This document shows, one piece after another, positions 1 through 11,344 of a stretch of DNA of 64,000 nt; within the stretch, counting starts at the first letter, position 1, and each line of letters opens with the position of its first letter. The DNA lies in assembly GCA_014898415.1 (NCBI GenBank), contig RCTD01000014.1, forward strand, positions 1,240,001-1,304,000, read 5' to 3'. The DNA is from Stromatinia cepivora (lineage: Eukaryota > Ascomycota > Leotiomycetes > Helotiales > Sclerotiniaceae). A model generated the notes under the pieces. It saw only the letters and a list, made by a program, of their open reading frames with translations, ran no database searches and was not told the DNA's origin. The translations under genes were made by a program, and so were the position numbers.

Positions 1-1
1 T

Positions 2-2669
2 TCCTTAGATATCCTGGCCCCTAGTGAATGCGCCATCGATCTCGGACAAGGTATTATCACAGATCCTTTCGCTTTGCGCGTTGTTCTTGGTGGAACAACT
101 CCCGCCTTAAAGTTGATCTCTGGGGCCAAAGTATTTGTTCAAGGCCAGAAAGAGCCTCTTCATTTCACTCTGGATTTGGATTTAGATGCCGAAGGCGCTG
201 CGGCGACAGGGCAGCTCTCGACTGAAGGAGGTTGGATCAATCCGATGGGTATTAGCGAGAAGTTAATTATCGGTCCTAATCTAGCTTTGAAAGTCGGCAT
301 GAAATGGGCGACGTTTGCTGTGCATGGTCCCGGTGAATTTGGGTTTGTTGGAGGCCTATCTATTGGCAAGGTTCAGGGTCAAATTGCTTTCAACATTGAT
401 GAGAATCCATCACGTAAGTAGAAGACTGCATCTTTTGAGCGCAATTGCTAAGTTCATCATAGGAGAAATGCTGTACGCCAAGGTTGAGAAGCTGGACATT
501 CAAGATGTAGTTGAATTCGCGAGTGCAATCACCTCGATGAATATAGAAAAGGTATGACGGGATTACTACTTCTTTTGATGATAGACTAACGCTTTATAGC
601 CTCCTAATGTGGTGAAGTTTGAGGAAGTGGAAATCTATATATGTCCTGGAGGAACAACAATTGGCACGTTGATTTACCCGCCAGGTTTTTCGTTTACGTA
701 AGTCTTTGAATCTGTCGCTACGGAGAAATTCTTACATTATCAGTGCGGACGTTGTACTTTTCGATATCCATGCCAATGTGATGTGCTCCGTGGGCCCGAA
801 CGGAATAATATGCAAAGGGCGAATTGATGCTTTTAGCCTTGGACCTCTTTCAGTCCGTGGTGTAAATGGGCCTCGAGCTATTTTTGAGCTGGAGCTCACC
901 GATTCAAAACAATCTGGAACAATTGACGGCATGGTGGAAATATTTGGCGCTCAGTAAGACTTCCACCCAAACTTTGGCTTGAGACTACTCGAATATTATC
1001 TGACCGAATGTAGAGTTGCTATCGTGGCGCACTTTGAGCTTCAGCCAAAGCTAACCTTTGACTTTTTGTTCCATCTCGACTTCTGTGGCCTGTACACATT
1101 TGAGGTTCATGCTTATCCTCATGAAAATCCAACGGAAGGATCATGCAAAGTAACTTCCACTAGTTACCGACTAGAAGCAGAATTCCACAAGCAGATTCGT
1201 GGAAATATTGCGGATAATTTGGACAAGATGTTTGAGGAGAGAGCGCGAAAGAAGAGAGACGAAAACCAACACACACTCGAAGCGATTCAATCCGCGAGAA
1301 ATCAATGGAAAGCAACCTGTGAAGCATGCGAAGCTCGACAAAAGGCTGCTCATGATGCGTACATCTCGAAGAAAGAAAACACGGAGAAAAATCGAGATCG
1401 CATCGTGGAGGAAGATCGAGCAAAAATAGCAAACCTTCAGGCACAGCTTGACGAACGTTCACGGGAGATGAGAGGAAAAATTTCTAAAGCGCAGCAATGG
1501 CTTAACGAGAAAAATAATGAGCGAGCCGCAAAGATAAGAGCAGACACAGAATCTCTTCAAAGGACTGAGTCCGAATGGGAGGAAAAGGTTCGCAATGCTC
1601 ATCGCCGTGTCGATGAGACCACTCAAGCTCTACATGATGGGTTCGGAGGTCTTGAGTAAGTATCAGACCCCATGATCAATAATAGGTTGGTACTAACTGA
1701 GCAGGGACAAAATCCATGAAGCGAGACAAAAGGTGCAGTCTCTCGAAAACGACGCCGATGATATTATGCGCGATATTCATAGATGTGAGAATGCCAGAAG
1801 ATGGGATTTGCCCGCCAAAGCACAGCTTCCATACCATTATACCAAATACGGCTTAGTCGAAGCAGCCAAAGAGGTTGCTGACAAGTCCCTTTGGGTTTTG
1901 GAGGAAACAATTAAGAGCGCTGATTATATAACGTGTAAAGGTGCTAAGGCAGCGGCTGATGTTGCCCTTGATGGAGTGCTTCAAAGTTCTCATCTTCTCA
2001 TTGCAGCAGCGAAGGCTGCACTAGAACTGACGGATAAACTTACCAGTGAATTTGTCCAAGCGGCAAACCTCGGTTTAGAAAGTGCGAAAAGTGTAGGACA
2101 AGTAGCTGTCGATGCAGCCAATGCCTTGCTGGAAACGGCGAAGAATCTGAGCCCTGCAATTATAGCAGGAGCCCATGCATTGGTTAGCGCACTCGTTGAT
2201 TGTGCAGAATGGCTAGAGTACCAAGCCGCCGAACTGGCTTTGAAAATTGCGAAAGAAGGGGGCGACGATGCATTACTGCTGGCGAAAGTCGGAGTTCAAG
2301 TCGGCCATGAGGTCTCACAAGTGGCGATGCGTGGTTGGCAGATAGTCATGAGACTTTTGGGATCACTCGTGGATATCACCGATGTATCGTTGAAGGGAGA
2401 GTTGCGTAGCCCGGTTGGTAATTTCGCTTTTATAGCTGATGTGAAAGGGACGATTGGAAAGGATCTTCATTTTTTCCATTATTGTCTTGAATTTGATACT
2501 CGGCGCATCATAGAATTCATTGAAGCGTTGTTCGATAAGTAAGTTTGTCCTTGCTTCTGTAATGTATCTTTGGTGCTAACATTGAATTAGGTTGGTAGAT
2601 TTGATCGAGGAGGGCGTTCTTGAGGTTGGACATGCTGTAGAGGCAATGGTTACAAAAGCACTAGACTAA
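2..2669 (+). CDS. Hypothetical large protein, 3' part: beta-rich domains, coiled coil and Ala-rich helices (5' partial)
   Basis: The product is not recognised. Seven exons join in frame: 2-413, 463-551, 600-697, 744-953, 1014-1655, 1705-2538 and 2591-2669, giving 787 residues to a TAA stop. The six introns are 46-60 bp with GTAAGT/GTATGA-type donors, and several have a CTAAC box before the AG. The frame is open at the left edge, so the start lies outside the window. Residues 1-300 are rich in Gly, Ile and beta-type patterns and contain two similar blocks (around GGLSIGKVQGQIAF and around LGPLSVRGVNG), suggesting repeated beta-domains. Residues about 330-490 are a highly charged coiled coil rich in Lys, Glu, Arg and Gln. 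Residues about 520-700 are Ala-rich amphipathic helices, and the C-terminus returns to a beta-like block. No signal peptide or catalytic motif is visible in this part. Structure confidence is high; function is unknown. Confidence 0.8.
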
Positions 2670-3248
2670 AGCTGCGGATCCAATAGTAAGTGGGGTGGGT
2701 TACGGACTCATGAAACGAAGTGATGTTTGTATATAATGATACTTTTGAAAAAGATCTTTTTGTATTTTAGGGCTTGATCGTATGGTTTAGTATAGTAAAT
2801 AATCAAATAATAAATTCTTTATTAAAAAAAAAAATCAATAGCAGATTGTATTAATTATGATGTTGAGAAGCGTTTCATGAATCCGCATGCCCACCGTTAA
2901 TCCCAAACTCTAGCTTTAGACCTGGTCAACTTTTTCTAAGGGAACTCGAAATGACTTTACTACTTGTGAGATGAAATGGACAGTCAAATCACGAAATACC
3001 TTTATTGATGGTGTTCAATTTATTCTTTCTAGTTCCGTGAGCAGGGGCTACCCAGGCGCTATCTTCCGGGTAGGGCTCGGCTCGGCACGGGAACCCACGG
3101 GGTAAATTAGTGCTTTGAGATTTAGCGGGACCCTTGTTTACGATAACGCGATAACACAATGTAGGGCTAAATTATTCTAAGGTTAATGTCGCGTCAAGTA
3201 AATTGATACCGTGCGACATAATTGACCTGACTCGATTACAACAACAAT
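2670..3248. other. Intergenic region between the coiled-coil gene and GCP2
   Basis: This stretch holds the 3' UTR of the left gene (AT-rich with an A-run near 2825) and the presumed promoter of GCP2. A short GC-rich patch at about 3040-3100 contains the imperfect repeat GGCTCGGCTCGGCACGGG. No further gene is seen. Confidence 0.5.
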
Positions 3249-5887
3249 ATGTCAAGCACGAAGCATACAGAAGGGAGACGGCTATCTGATCGCGAGAGAT
3301 TACCACTCACAATCAGAGAGGATTTGGCTGCAGGACTCGAAAGACGACCTAGATCAGCGACACAGCCTACCAGACGGATGAAACAAACACATGGAGAGAA
3401 TATTGCTGCTGGAAACTCTATTGAGGTGTTAAAGAAGGCAGCAGTAACACAAAGTAAGAGCAATTACAAGTATTTCTTCCAAAATAGAAGATTGACCACC
3501 TGATTATAGTACCATGGAATCCAAAAGCCACATTGATACATTACACGACATCCCCTCTTACATCTCGCATATCCAGCCCACCCTTGGCCTCGACAATACG
3601 AAGACATCCCAGACCTTTGAAGGACTTGCGTTCTGATACACATGAGGCTATCATATTGGAGGATCTTCTTTTTGTGCTGATGGGTTATGAAGGACAATAC
3701 ATTCAATTCTCGGAGAACTATGATCCAACCTCCGAAAGGGATCGTCTTACTGGTCCTAATTTCACAATACTCCCTGGGCTGGATGTCAGTTTGCAGGATC
3801 TGACTATTAAGGTTTTGAAAATGGCCACCTACTATATGGCGATTGAAGCTTTCCTGGAAGTTCAAGGGAGACGGGAATACGGCTCTGTGAATCATGCTTT
3901 ATGTGCTGCGATCAGGAAACATTTACATGACTATCTCGTCATGATAGTACAACTGGAGACCCAGTTCCTCACGAATGTCGACTTTACTATGAATATTTTA
4001 AATCTGCATACTCTATCAGCAAGTCACATGTTGTTTCAGATATACTCATTTGGACGAGAGATATTGAAACAAAATTCGCTTTTGGAAGATGACTCTGATG
4101 GTGAAATTGATGATGTTGATGATATCCTCGAAGCTTTGCGTTCAGGTGGGGATCTAAGTAAGGGAAGTCTCCCAAAAGAGCGATTGTGTATAGGCGGGGA
4201 TGTTTTACGTCTTCTTACGACGCGGCTGGAAATGATGTCGGGTGATCCTGCAGCCCGGGCTATGCTTACTTCATTATTGAAGGAAGCTAGTCGCCCTTAT
4301 ATGCTGATGCTAAATAAATGGCTACAATATGGCGTTATCGAAGATTTACACGGAGAATTTTTGATTAAAGAGCAAAAGAGCATCAAAAGAGAAAGACTGG
4401 AAGACGACTATACGGACGAATACTGGGACCGCAGGTACACTATCAGGAATGAAGTTCCACCTCAGCTAGAACCTTTCAAGGAAAGAGTTCTGTTAGCAGG
4501 GAAATATCTAAATGTGGTGCGTGAATGTGGAGGGTTAGATTCGAGCAATACTACTCAAAATCTTCCACAATCCTTTTCCTTTGATGATATTCGGTTTTCG
4601 GAGAACATCAACAACGCCTATGCGCATGCGAACGAATCATTACTGAAATTACTACTCACAACTCATCAGTTGCCCGCTAGATTGCGGTCAATGAAGCATT
4701 ATTTCATGCTTGACAGATCACATCTCTTCACCTCTTTTCTAGAGCTCGGAGCATCTGAGTTTCGAAAACCGATCGATAAAATTAATATGAGTAAAGTAGA
4801 AACTCTACTGGATCTTGTTTTACATCAGTCAGGAGCTACTCAAGATGATTTTAAGGAAGATCTTCGGATTGAAATGAACTCGATTAGTCTTGTTGATTCT
4901 TTGAATCGAGTGGTTAGTATCTCTGGGATGGAGCAAGGTGAAACTCTTGATATACCTACTACGCAGCAAAATGAGAGTGAACGGATACCTATTGGGTTTA
5001 CATCACTACAGCTAGATTACTCGGTGCCATTCCCCGTCTCACTAGTTATCAGCCGAAAAACAATCTGGAGGTACCAAGTGTTATTTCGATTTCTACTCTC
5101 GCTACGATATCTAGAGCGACAATTGCTAGGAAGCTGGCAATCTCAAAATAAAGGTGTTGGATGGTCACATAAAACATCGAATAAGGAGATCGAATATTGG
5201 AAACGTCAAGTCTTCATTTTACGGGCTCGAATGCTGGTGTTTGTTCAGCAACTTTTGAATTTCTGTACCTCCGAGGTGATTGAGCCGAATTGGCAAATTT
5301 TGATGGCTAAACTCGAATCAAATGGCTCAGATGGTTCGAAACCGGCTGTCAATACGGTTGATGAGCTAATGCAGCATCATGTCAATTTTTTGGATACTTG
5401 TTTGAAGGAGTGTATGCTTACTAATAGCAAACTTTTGAGGGTATTTTCCATGGCCGAAGAGTCTAGACTAAGCTAACCCTGTGAACAGAGACACTCTAAA
5501 CTTATACAAACATGTACCCACTTCGCCTCATTTACAGGCCGTCTATCCAAGGAGTTAGAGAAGTTAGATCCAGATCTAACAGGATCCAAGCGACCAGCAA
5601 CTATGTGCAAATTGCAGTGGGAACGCTTCCAAACCGAAAAATCTCGATTTACTTCGGACCGTCCGGCTTCTACGGCAGAGGAATCACCACAGCTTGATAA
5701 ATTGCGTGATTTGATGAATAAATTCGAATATAGCTTTGGGAAAAGTCTTCAGGGCTTCATCGATGCATTGAATCATTTTGCGGCTACGGAAACTGTTGTT
5801 TTCTTAGGTCTTTGTGCAAGATTAAGTACTGTAAATCAGGGGACAGAGTTTAGTGGGTTGAGAAATGAAGAAGGTGGGGAGGACTGA
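3249..5887 (+). CDS. GCP2: Gamma-tubulin complex component 2 (Spc97/GCP2 family)
   Basis: This protein pairs with GCP3 in the gamma-tubulin small complex that nucleates microtubules at spindle pole bodies. The exons are 3249-3453, 3510-5440 and 5489-5887, giving 844 residues. The introns are 56 bp (GTAAGA donor) and 48 bp (GTATTT donor, GCTAACC branch). The first 70 residues are basic and low in complexity. The GCP N-terminal half starts near residue 100 with EDLLFVLMGYEGQYIQF, which resembles the GCP2 start of that domain. It includes the GCP2-typical stretches DYTDEYWDRRYTIRNEVPP and LLAGKYLNVVRECGG. The C-terminal half (about 470-830) contains the usual LLDLVLHQSG and FLDTCLKECMLTNSKLLR stretches and ends with a helix carrying HFAATETVVFLGLCARL. 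Length and collinearity match a complete GCP2. The last intron is needed to read the conserved C-terminus: without it the frame stops at 5476. The protein acts at microtubule-organising centres. The gene appears intact and shows no RIP signature. Confidence 0.93.
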
Positions 5888-7060
5888 TGTAGAGATTTGA
5901 GATTGTTGGATAAGCATATCTTTAACACTCGGCAATCCCATGACTGTCTAGGGCTGAAAGTATTGGATTGTCAAACCTTCGTTATCTGAGGTAGGTCCGA
6001 AGAGCGATAACTTACAATCTCAATGTTTCGGTCGAAATGGCTTTAGATTTGCGGGATCTTTTTGTTATCTCATGATAATAGGAAAGCACACTCCTCCCTT
6101 CGACAGGGCCGCCAGAAGATACTTTGCCGGCCTTGCGCTTTTCGTGGCCTTATCAACCGCTACCTAAGCACTATTCGAGATCTGAGCGCTCCGACTTCCA
6201 TCCTCAAATGGCCATCCAACAAATCTGATACATAGTTTCGCACTTTTGTTCAAGGCTCGCAGCTCTAGCTTCAATCAATCCACAACCTAGTTCGCACACA
6301 ACAACTTTGCCTTCAAGAATCGTGCTCCGCGACTTGCGAGGGCCAAATATGGAAGAAACAACTAAATCACAGTCAACTACATGATTTTCATCCAGTTGGG
6401 TTCAATCCTTTCTACTTACCGACATCTTGCAAACCGAAAGCCTTGAAGGCCCGAGGCCTAATCTCGGTTTACCACATTGCCAACTGAACGTCGATTTTTC
6501 CGTTTCCGTTTCCTTCTTCGATGTCGATAGATTGAGCAAAGATGACGAGTATTTCGCCTTTCTGTGTAATATCGGTAGAGGTCGCAATACCCCGACATCG
6601 AGGATCTGTCCGTCGGCGCTCGTTTTGGTGTCTATAAGAGGCTATTGTCTACGGCTTAAAAGAGCGATTCGAGATGCGCGTGCGATGACGAAATAGAGAG
6701 CGGATTCAGGATCGATGTCGCTACCACTTCTGGCTACAAGGAGGATTTGCCTTTGGGGGGATATGGAGCGGTAGGTCTTGGGTTTGAGGTGATAGGTTGA
6801 GGTTGGGAATAGGAAAGTTTCCATGTTTGGATGAGATGATATATGGATGGGTTGATATGTAGATGATTTTAAGATTGATTTATTGTCGAGTGAGAGATAA
6901 ATTTGTGATTTTAGCAGATAAATGGATGTTTTCTATAAAATCGAGCCTTTTTTGATTAATATCTACCTTAAATTCCGAAATTGTATAATTTGCGAGCGAT
7001 GATGTCATCAAATGCGAACTGTAATGTCCCTCCCGTCACGCTGATAAATGCTGTGTAGGT
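5888..7060. other. Intergenic region, no convincing gene
   Basis: The GCP2 3' flank is followed by moderately balanced sequence with only short open frames on both strands, of at most 89 codons (for example 6427-6696 plus). None shows a recognisable domain, splice-supported extension or codon bias. A decayed gene or UTR cannot be excluded at 6400-6820. Confidence 0.35.
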
Positions 7061-7080
7061 AGGTATTTCAATCACAATTC

Positions 7081-7500
7081 TTTTTTCCCATAACTTGCTA
7101 TAATCTAGCTTGTAGTTAATTGACTAATAAGAAAATAATCCTGTACATTATTTCTGGTATAAAGAATACTAGATAATTGAAGAATCTAAATGGATATCTA
7201 TAGATAATTAATAGATTATTTATAAAATTTATAAATATTCATTATTTATAGATTAATAAATAATCTATATGAATTAATGGATATTCGTTTATTTTTAAAA
7301 TTGTTTTTATATTATTATATTAATTTTTATATTAATCTTTATAAATTATATAAATTATTTATTAATTTATAGATTATTTGTAGATAATCTATTAATTTAT
7401 AATTAAATAGGTAACTTGTAAATAATCTATGAATAATTTATATGAAGCAGATTATTTTAAAATCTTAATGGATAATTTGTGGAACAAGTAGTATTTTCAA
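7081..7500. repeat. AT-rich low-complexity tract (TAATCTAT-type words)
   Basis: The sequence is built almost entirely of A and T, with the words ATAATCTAT, TTATAGATTA and AATTATTT recurring in both orientations between 7140 and 7450. This is typical of heavily RIP-mutated repeat debris or an AT-isochore spacer. No coding frame is present. Confidence 0.6.
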
Positions 7501-7539
7501 TGGATAACCTATAAAGCGGATTATCCGCGGGTACCTATG

Positions 7540-8690
7540 GGTTGCGGGTTATTTCTACGCAGCCTAACTTTTATACCAAATCGAAATTTCACGATTCCTT
7601 TACTTATTACAGCCGAAGACTTGCGACGGCCTCAAAACGAGGTACTTTCCTACCAGTCTATAACATCGTATAGGCGCCTGAGGTTAAAAAATCCTGTATC
7701 TTTCCTCATCAGTATAAAACACAACTTCTCCCTTCCAGCAATCAATCGCACAGGCACGACTTAGTAGTCTACAATAACTATTCCCACCGCTGCCTCTTTA
7801 ACTATCCATTTCCCCAGTAAAATAACGATCAGACAAGAATCGTTTATGAAAATATTACAGCGACTATCCATCAAACTCACAGAACCTCCGCAAGCATATA
7901 GTTTTACAATTACCACGCTGGATCTCAATATATATCCCTTCATACTCCAGAGAAGAAATAGCCGATCACTTTCTCGTCTCTTTAGGCTTCTGTGCCTCTA
8001 TCACTAAAATATTTACATGGAACATTATGAGTTGAACAAACCTTGTCCATTGTATGAATCTTGATATTTTCTCTATCCTTCTTCACCTTGGAGTTGTATG
8101 TTGATTAATTACTACTAGAGCAGATGTATATTCGACTACAAGACAAGAGCTGGGGAATTGGGAGAGGATTGGTAATAGAGGATGGATGTTGAGTGTTTGG
8201 TTGTTAGAGATGTGGATGTATTATTGAATTTTAGCTGAAGAGGGGATTCAGGACAGGTTGTGATGGGAATATATTTTGATGAAAAGTGAAGAGGATATAT
8301 TTTATTGAAGGGAGGATATCCTCTCATTCCACCAGGCGATTGCGCGAATTCCATATTACACCCGTAGAAATCATGAAGGCGCCTTGGCTTGTATTCACAA
8401 CACGATGGTTAGAACATGGACACTTCAAGTCATATCTCTTCAACAATGATAAGTATACAATAAACTTCGGGTACGCTGCGATACAATTAATGCCATTAAC
8501 ATCAATCATAGATCATAGATCATAGATCACAAATAATGGTGCTACGGTACAATTGGAATGTAATTGACCCTAAAGTTCGCATCTTCCCTATCATACTCTT
8601 TCCTCACATCCTCACACACACCTCAATCTTCTCTCTCCCCAAGTAAAAAAAAGGATCAGAAAGTAGAAGCAGAAGCAAAATAAATCGGTG
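7540..8690. other. Intergenic region, nothing recognised
   Basis: Only short unrelated open frames occur. A short tandem copy of TCATAGATCA is visible near 8505-8528. No promoter-gene pair or RNA gene was recognised. Confidence 0.3.
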
Positions 8691-8692
8691 GC

Positions 8693-8859
8693 AGCAGAGC
8701 GGCCAGGACCATACCGCGTCCAGATCGGGGTAATGTGGGAACTCCTCGAATTTTCGAATTTATTGTTGTGATGCTTGTTGTTGTGATTAAATGTTGTTAT
8801 TATTGTTTTGATTTTTTTGATATTTTTGTTGTTAAGTGCATGGTCCTGACCACTCTGCT
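8693..8859. repeat. Inverted repeat, 22-bp arms about 120 bp apart
   Basis: The left arm, 8693-8714, starts AGCAGAGCGGCCAGGACC. The right arm, 8838-8859, is its reverse complement with three differences, all transitions. Both arms contain a core resembling a tRNA A box (TAGCAGAGTGG in the right arm read on the minus strand). The spacer is GC-balanced on the left and T-rich on the right. It could be a small transposon remnant or a folded RNA; no further evidence is available. Confidence 0.5.
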
Positions 8860-10640
8860 AAGTGTCACCTTGGGGTAAAGATGTTTGGTTATGAGTTGGT
8901 GAGATGTTTGAGACTGTATCTCGGATAAAGGTTTTGGCGGAAAAGTAAAGAGAACTTAAGTGTTCTGTTCGAGTGATAGGTTGAACAAAAATGTGATGGT
9001 ACAGAATTGTCATTGAGTTCACAGTTGGATGATAAACTGTTGCTATTGGTTGTATCAATAATTAAGTTTTGTGTATTGAGAGGAATGTTTGGTGAACGGC
9101 TTGTTGATGAGGTGAAAACAAAGGTTCATAGTACATGCACATGGCCAGGTGTAATTTTGATGAGAGTAAGACATCAGATCAAGATGAAAGATTTAGGGTT
9201 ACTTAAACATAATGCCATCCATCCTTCATAAAACAGCATCATCCCCTTGAGAAGCTAGAAAATGATGAGAAAAAGCAGATAGCTCAAGATGATGGCGATT
9301 TCTTTTTACACTTGGTCCTTGAGTTGCCTCGATGCATATACAAGCATAACTTGCGCAAAAATTACTATTTTGAAAATCAAAATACAACGTGGAAAGCAAA
9401 CTCCAACAACCGGTGGTAAATTGAGCGCAAAATATCTATCATCGTATGCATCGTAGCATGGTGATTAGTTCTCATATTCCCCCACATGACAAATGCGTTT
9501 ATGGAATATACTATGGTCAAGTATTGATATCTATTCTGATCAGATGTAAGACTTATATGTTTTAATTGCTTTGCGCGGAATCTCTTTACCTATTTCAAGT
9601 CCCGCTAGGAATCTGGACTGTGAGTGATTTAGAGAAGAGGACAAGCATCGGGGACTCCTCGGCATCTTGTTTATGATACCGCTGCGGTGATCCAGTTGAA
9701 GCACTCTTTTGGGGTTTCAATATATTGTATATCCATCTTTCAATGATTGATGCCCCTCAATTTATCCGGGACTCATCCTCGGGACCGATTGAAAGATGAA
9801 TTGTCATCAACTTCCTGCTTAGGAAATTAGTTATCATTTAATCCTCGGACCACTTCTCTGAAGCAACATGGGAATTAAAAATCTCGGCATATCAACGATA
9901 CTCGTACTCGTATACAATCCTCAATTGTTAAGATCAGACGTATTTATTTTCATAGAAGTGCCGCCAAGACTTTCGGTACCGAAACTCTACAAGCAAGGCA
10001 ATGCGGGGCCCCACCATCTTTTTCGCGTGGAATTTTAAAATGCCCCCCTTATGCTTATATTATACTTTAAATTCGTAATGCATTACGATGATACGACTTT
10101 GATATTCTTTAGGGTATTATCCGCTCTGCCCCGTCTGATTAACTACCAGGTTAAGTGTCTCTGCACATCTGAACTATCCGGTTGTCGTTGTTTTGGACCC
10201 GTTGTTTTGATATGCACCGACGTTGACTGTTTATCTCTGGATCTGGATAGCTAGATATCTTGTATGCATGCAGCAGCATATAGCAGGGGCGTACGTACCA
10301 CCTCTACTGTGATATCTTTGACCAAAAGCAGAGGATTAGCTAGGGTTTTCAGGAACTCACTCCTTCAATGCTCTTGAATGTGCAGATATAACCCAGTGAT
10401 TTTCTTTGTTTCACCGCGGCATATCCATAATACCCCAGTCGGTGTGCTCGTTCTCGCACATAGAGTGCACGGCACTTACAGAATGCTACAAGCGCCAGGA
10501 GATCCAAACTGTCGAACAGGTTAAAGCTTCAAGTATAAGAACTTCTAATCTTTCCTACTTTTCTCATCTGTTCATCTAGTCATCCATTAGTTCATCTCTT
10601 GTACATAACCACTGTTCGAACTTCCATTGCACCCAATAAT
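8860..10640. other. Intergenic region upstream of the LysM gene
   Basis: No credible coding region was found; the open frames at 9007-9231 and 10051-10254 lack start context, introns or similarity to known domains. The last 150 bp, with pyrimidine-rich runs at about 10550-10600, looks like the promoter and 5' leader of the gene beginning at 10645. Confidence 0.35.
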
Positions 10641-10644
10641 CATA

Positions 10645-11339
10645 ATGAAGATCTCGCAGACCACCCTTTTCGCCTCAGGTTTGGCCTCAATTGCTTTAGC
10701 TCAGGATACAACCTGTAGCATCTCAAGCCTCAGCACCACAGCCTCCACTTGGACTGACACAGAAACGGATACCACAGAAACCGATTCAGCATTGCTGCCG
10801 CCACCAACCGTGGTGTTTGTGATATTGCACGTGCCAGCAGAATGCCAGATGCTGAATACATCGATACCGGTATGGTACTTATCATTCCCGCTCAAGTATG
10901 CAATCCCGACAACGAATCCTATCTCCTCACTGCCTCAAGCGACACCACCTCATGTGTATACGGAGGACCTCACACATACACCACTGTGCGCAATGATACC
11001 ATTACCAAGATCGCCACGAAATTCAACGTTGATGTTTCGGTGATCTCAACCGATACTATTACTGGCATGCTCAATGTTTCATCGGTCGATGAGATTATTG
11101 CTGCCGGGCGTCAGATGAAGGTGCCTCAACGCAGTCCTTCTGAGTGTACTGTCCAACCAATTCAGTTCACGTATGGTGTGTACAAGGATTTGGCTGAGAA
11201 GTATCATGCTACTATTGGACAGCTGTTTGGGTTCAACACTGGATATCGGTACAGTGATGCGGTTGAATCTCTTTCGCCTGTTCTTACGATTCCTATGAAT
11301 TGCAAGCCGCTTTTCGATAACATTACTGTTGTCTCTTGA
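10645..11339 (+). pseudogene. Secreted LysM-domain protein with a frameshift near its first LysM
   Basis: LysM proteins bind chitin-type glycans; secreted fungal ones commonly shield hyphae or mask chitin oligomers from plant receptors. The ATG at 10645 opens a signal peptide (MKISQTTLFASGLASIALAQ, likely cleaved after ALA) and a Ser/Thr-rich stretch. The LysM sequence then continues in another frame (from about 10791): IAAATNRGVCDIARASRMP, the LIIPAQVCNPDNES motif, a second LysM around GGPHTYTTVRNDTITKIATKF, and a third, weaker LysM-like block before the TGA at 11337-11339. No intron with credible GT and AG sites bridges the change of frame at about 10755-10790, so a small indel is the simplest reading, either natural or an assembly error. 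If repaired, the protein would be about 230 residues with three LysM-like repeats. Whether the copy is functional is uncertain. Confidence 0.7.
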
Positions 11340-11344
11340 GATGC

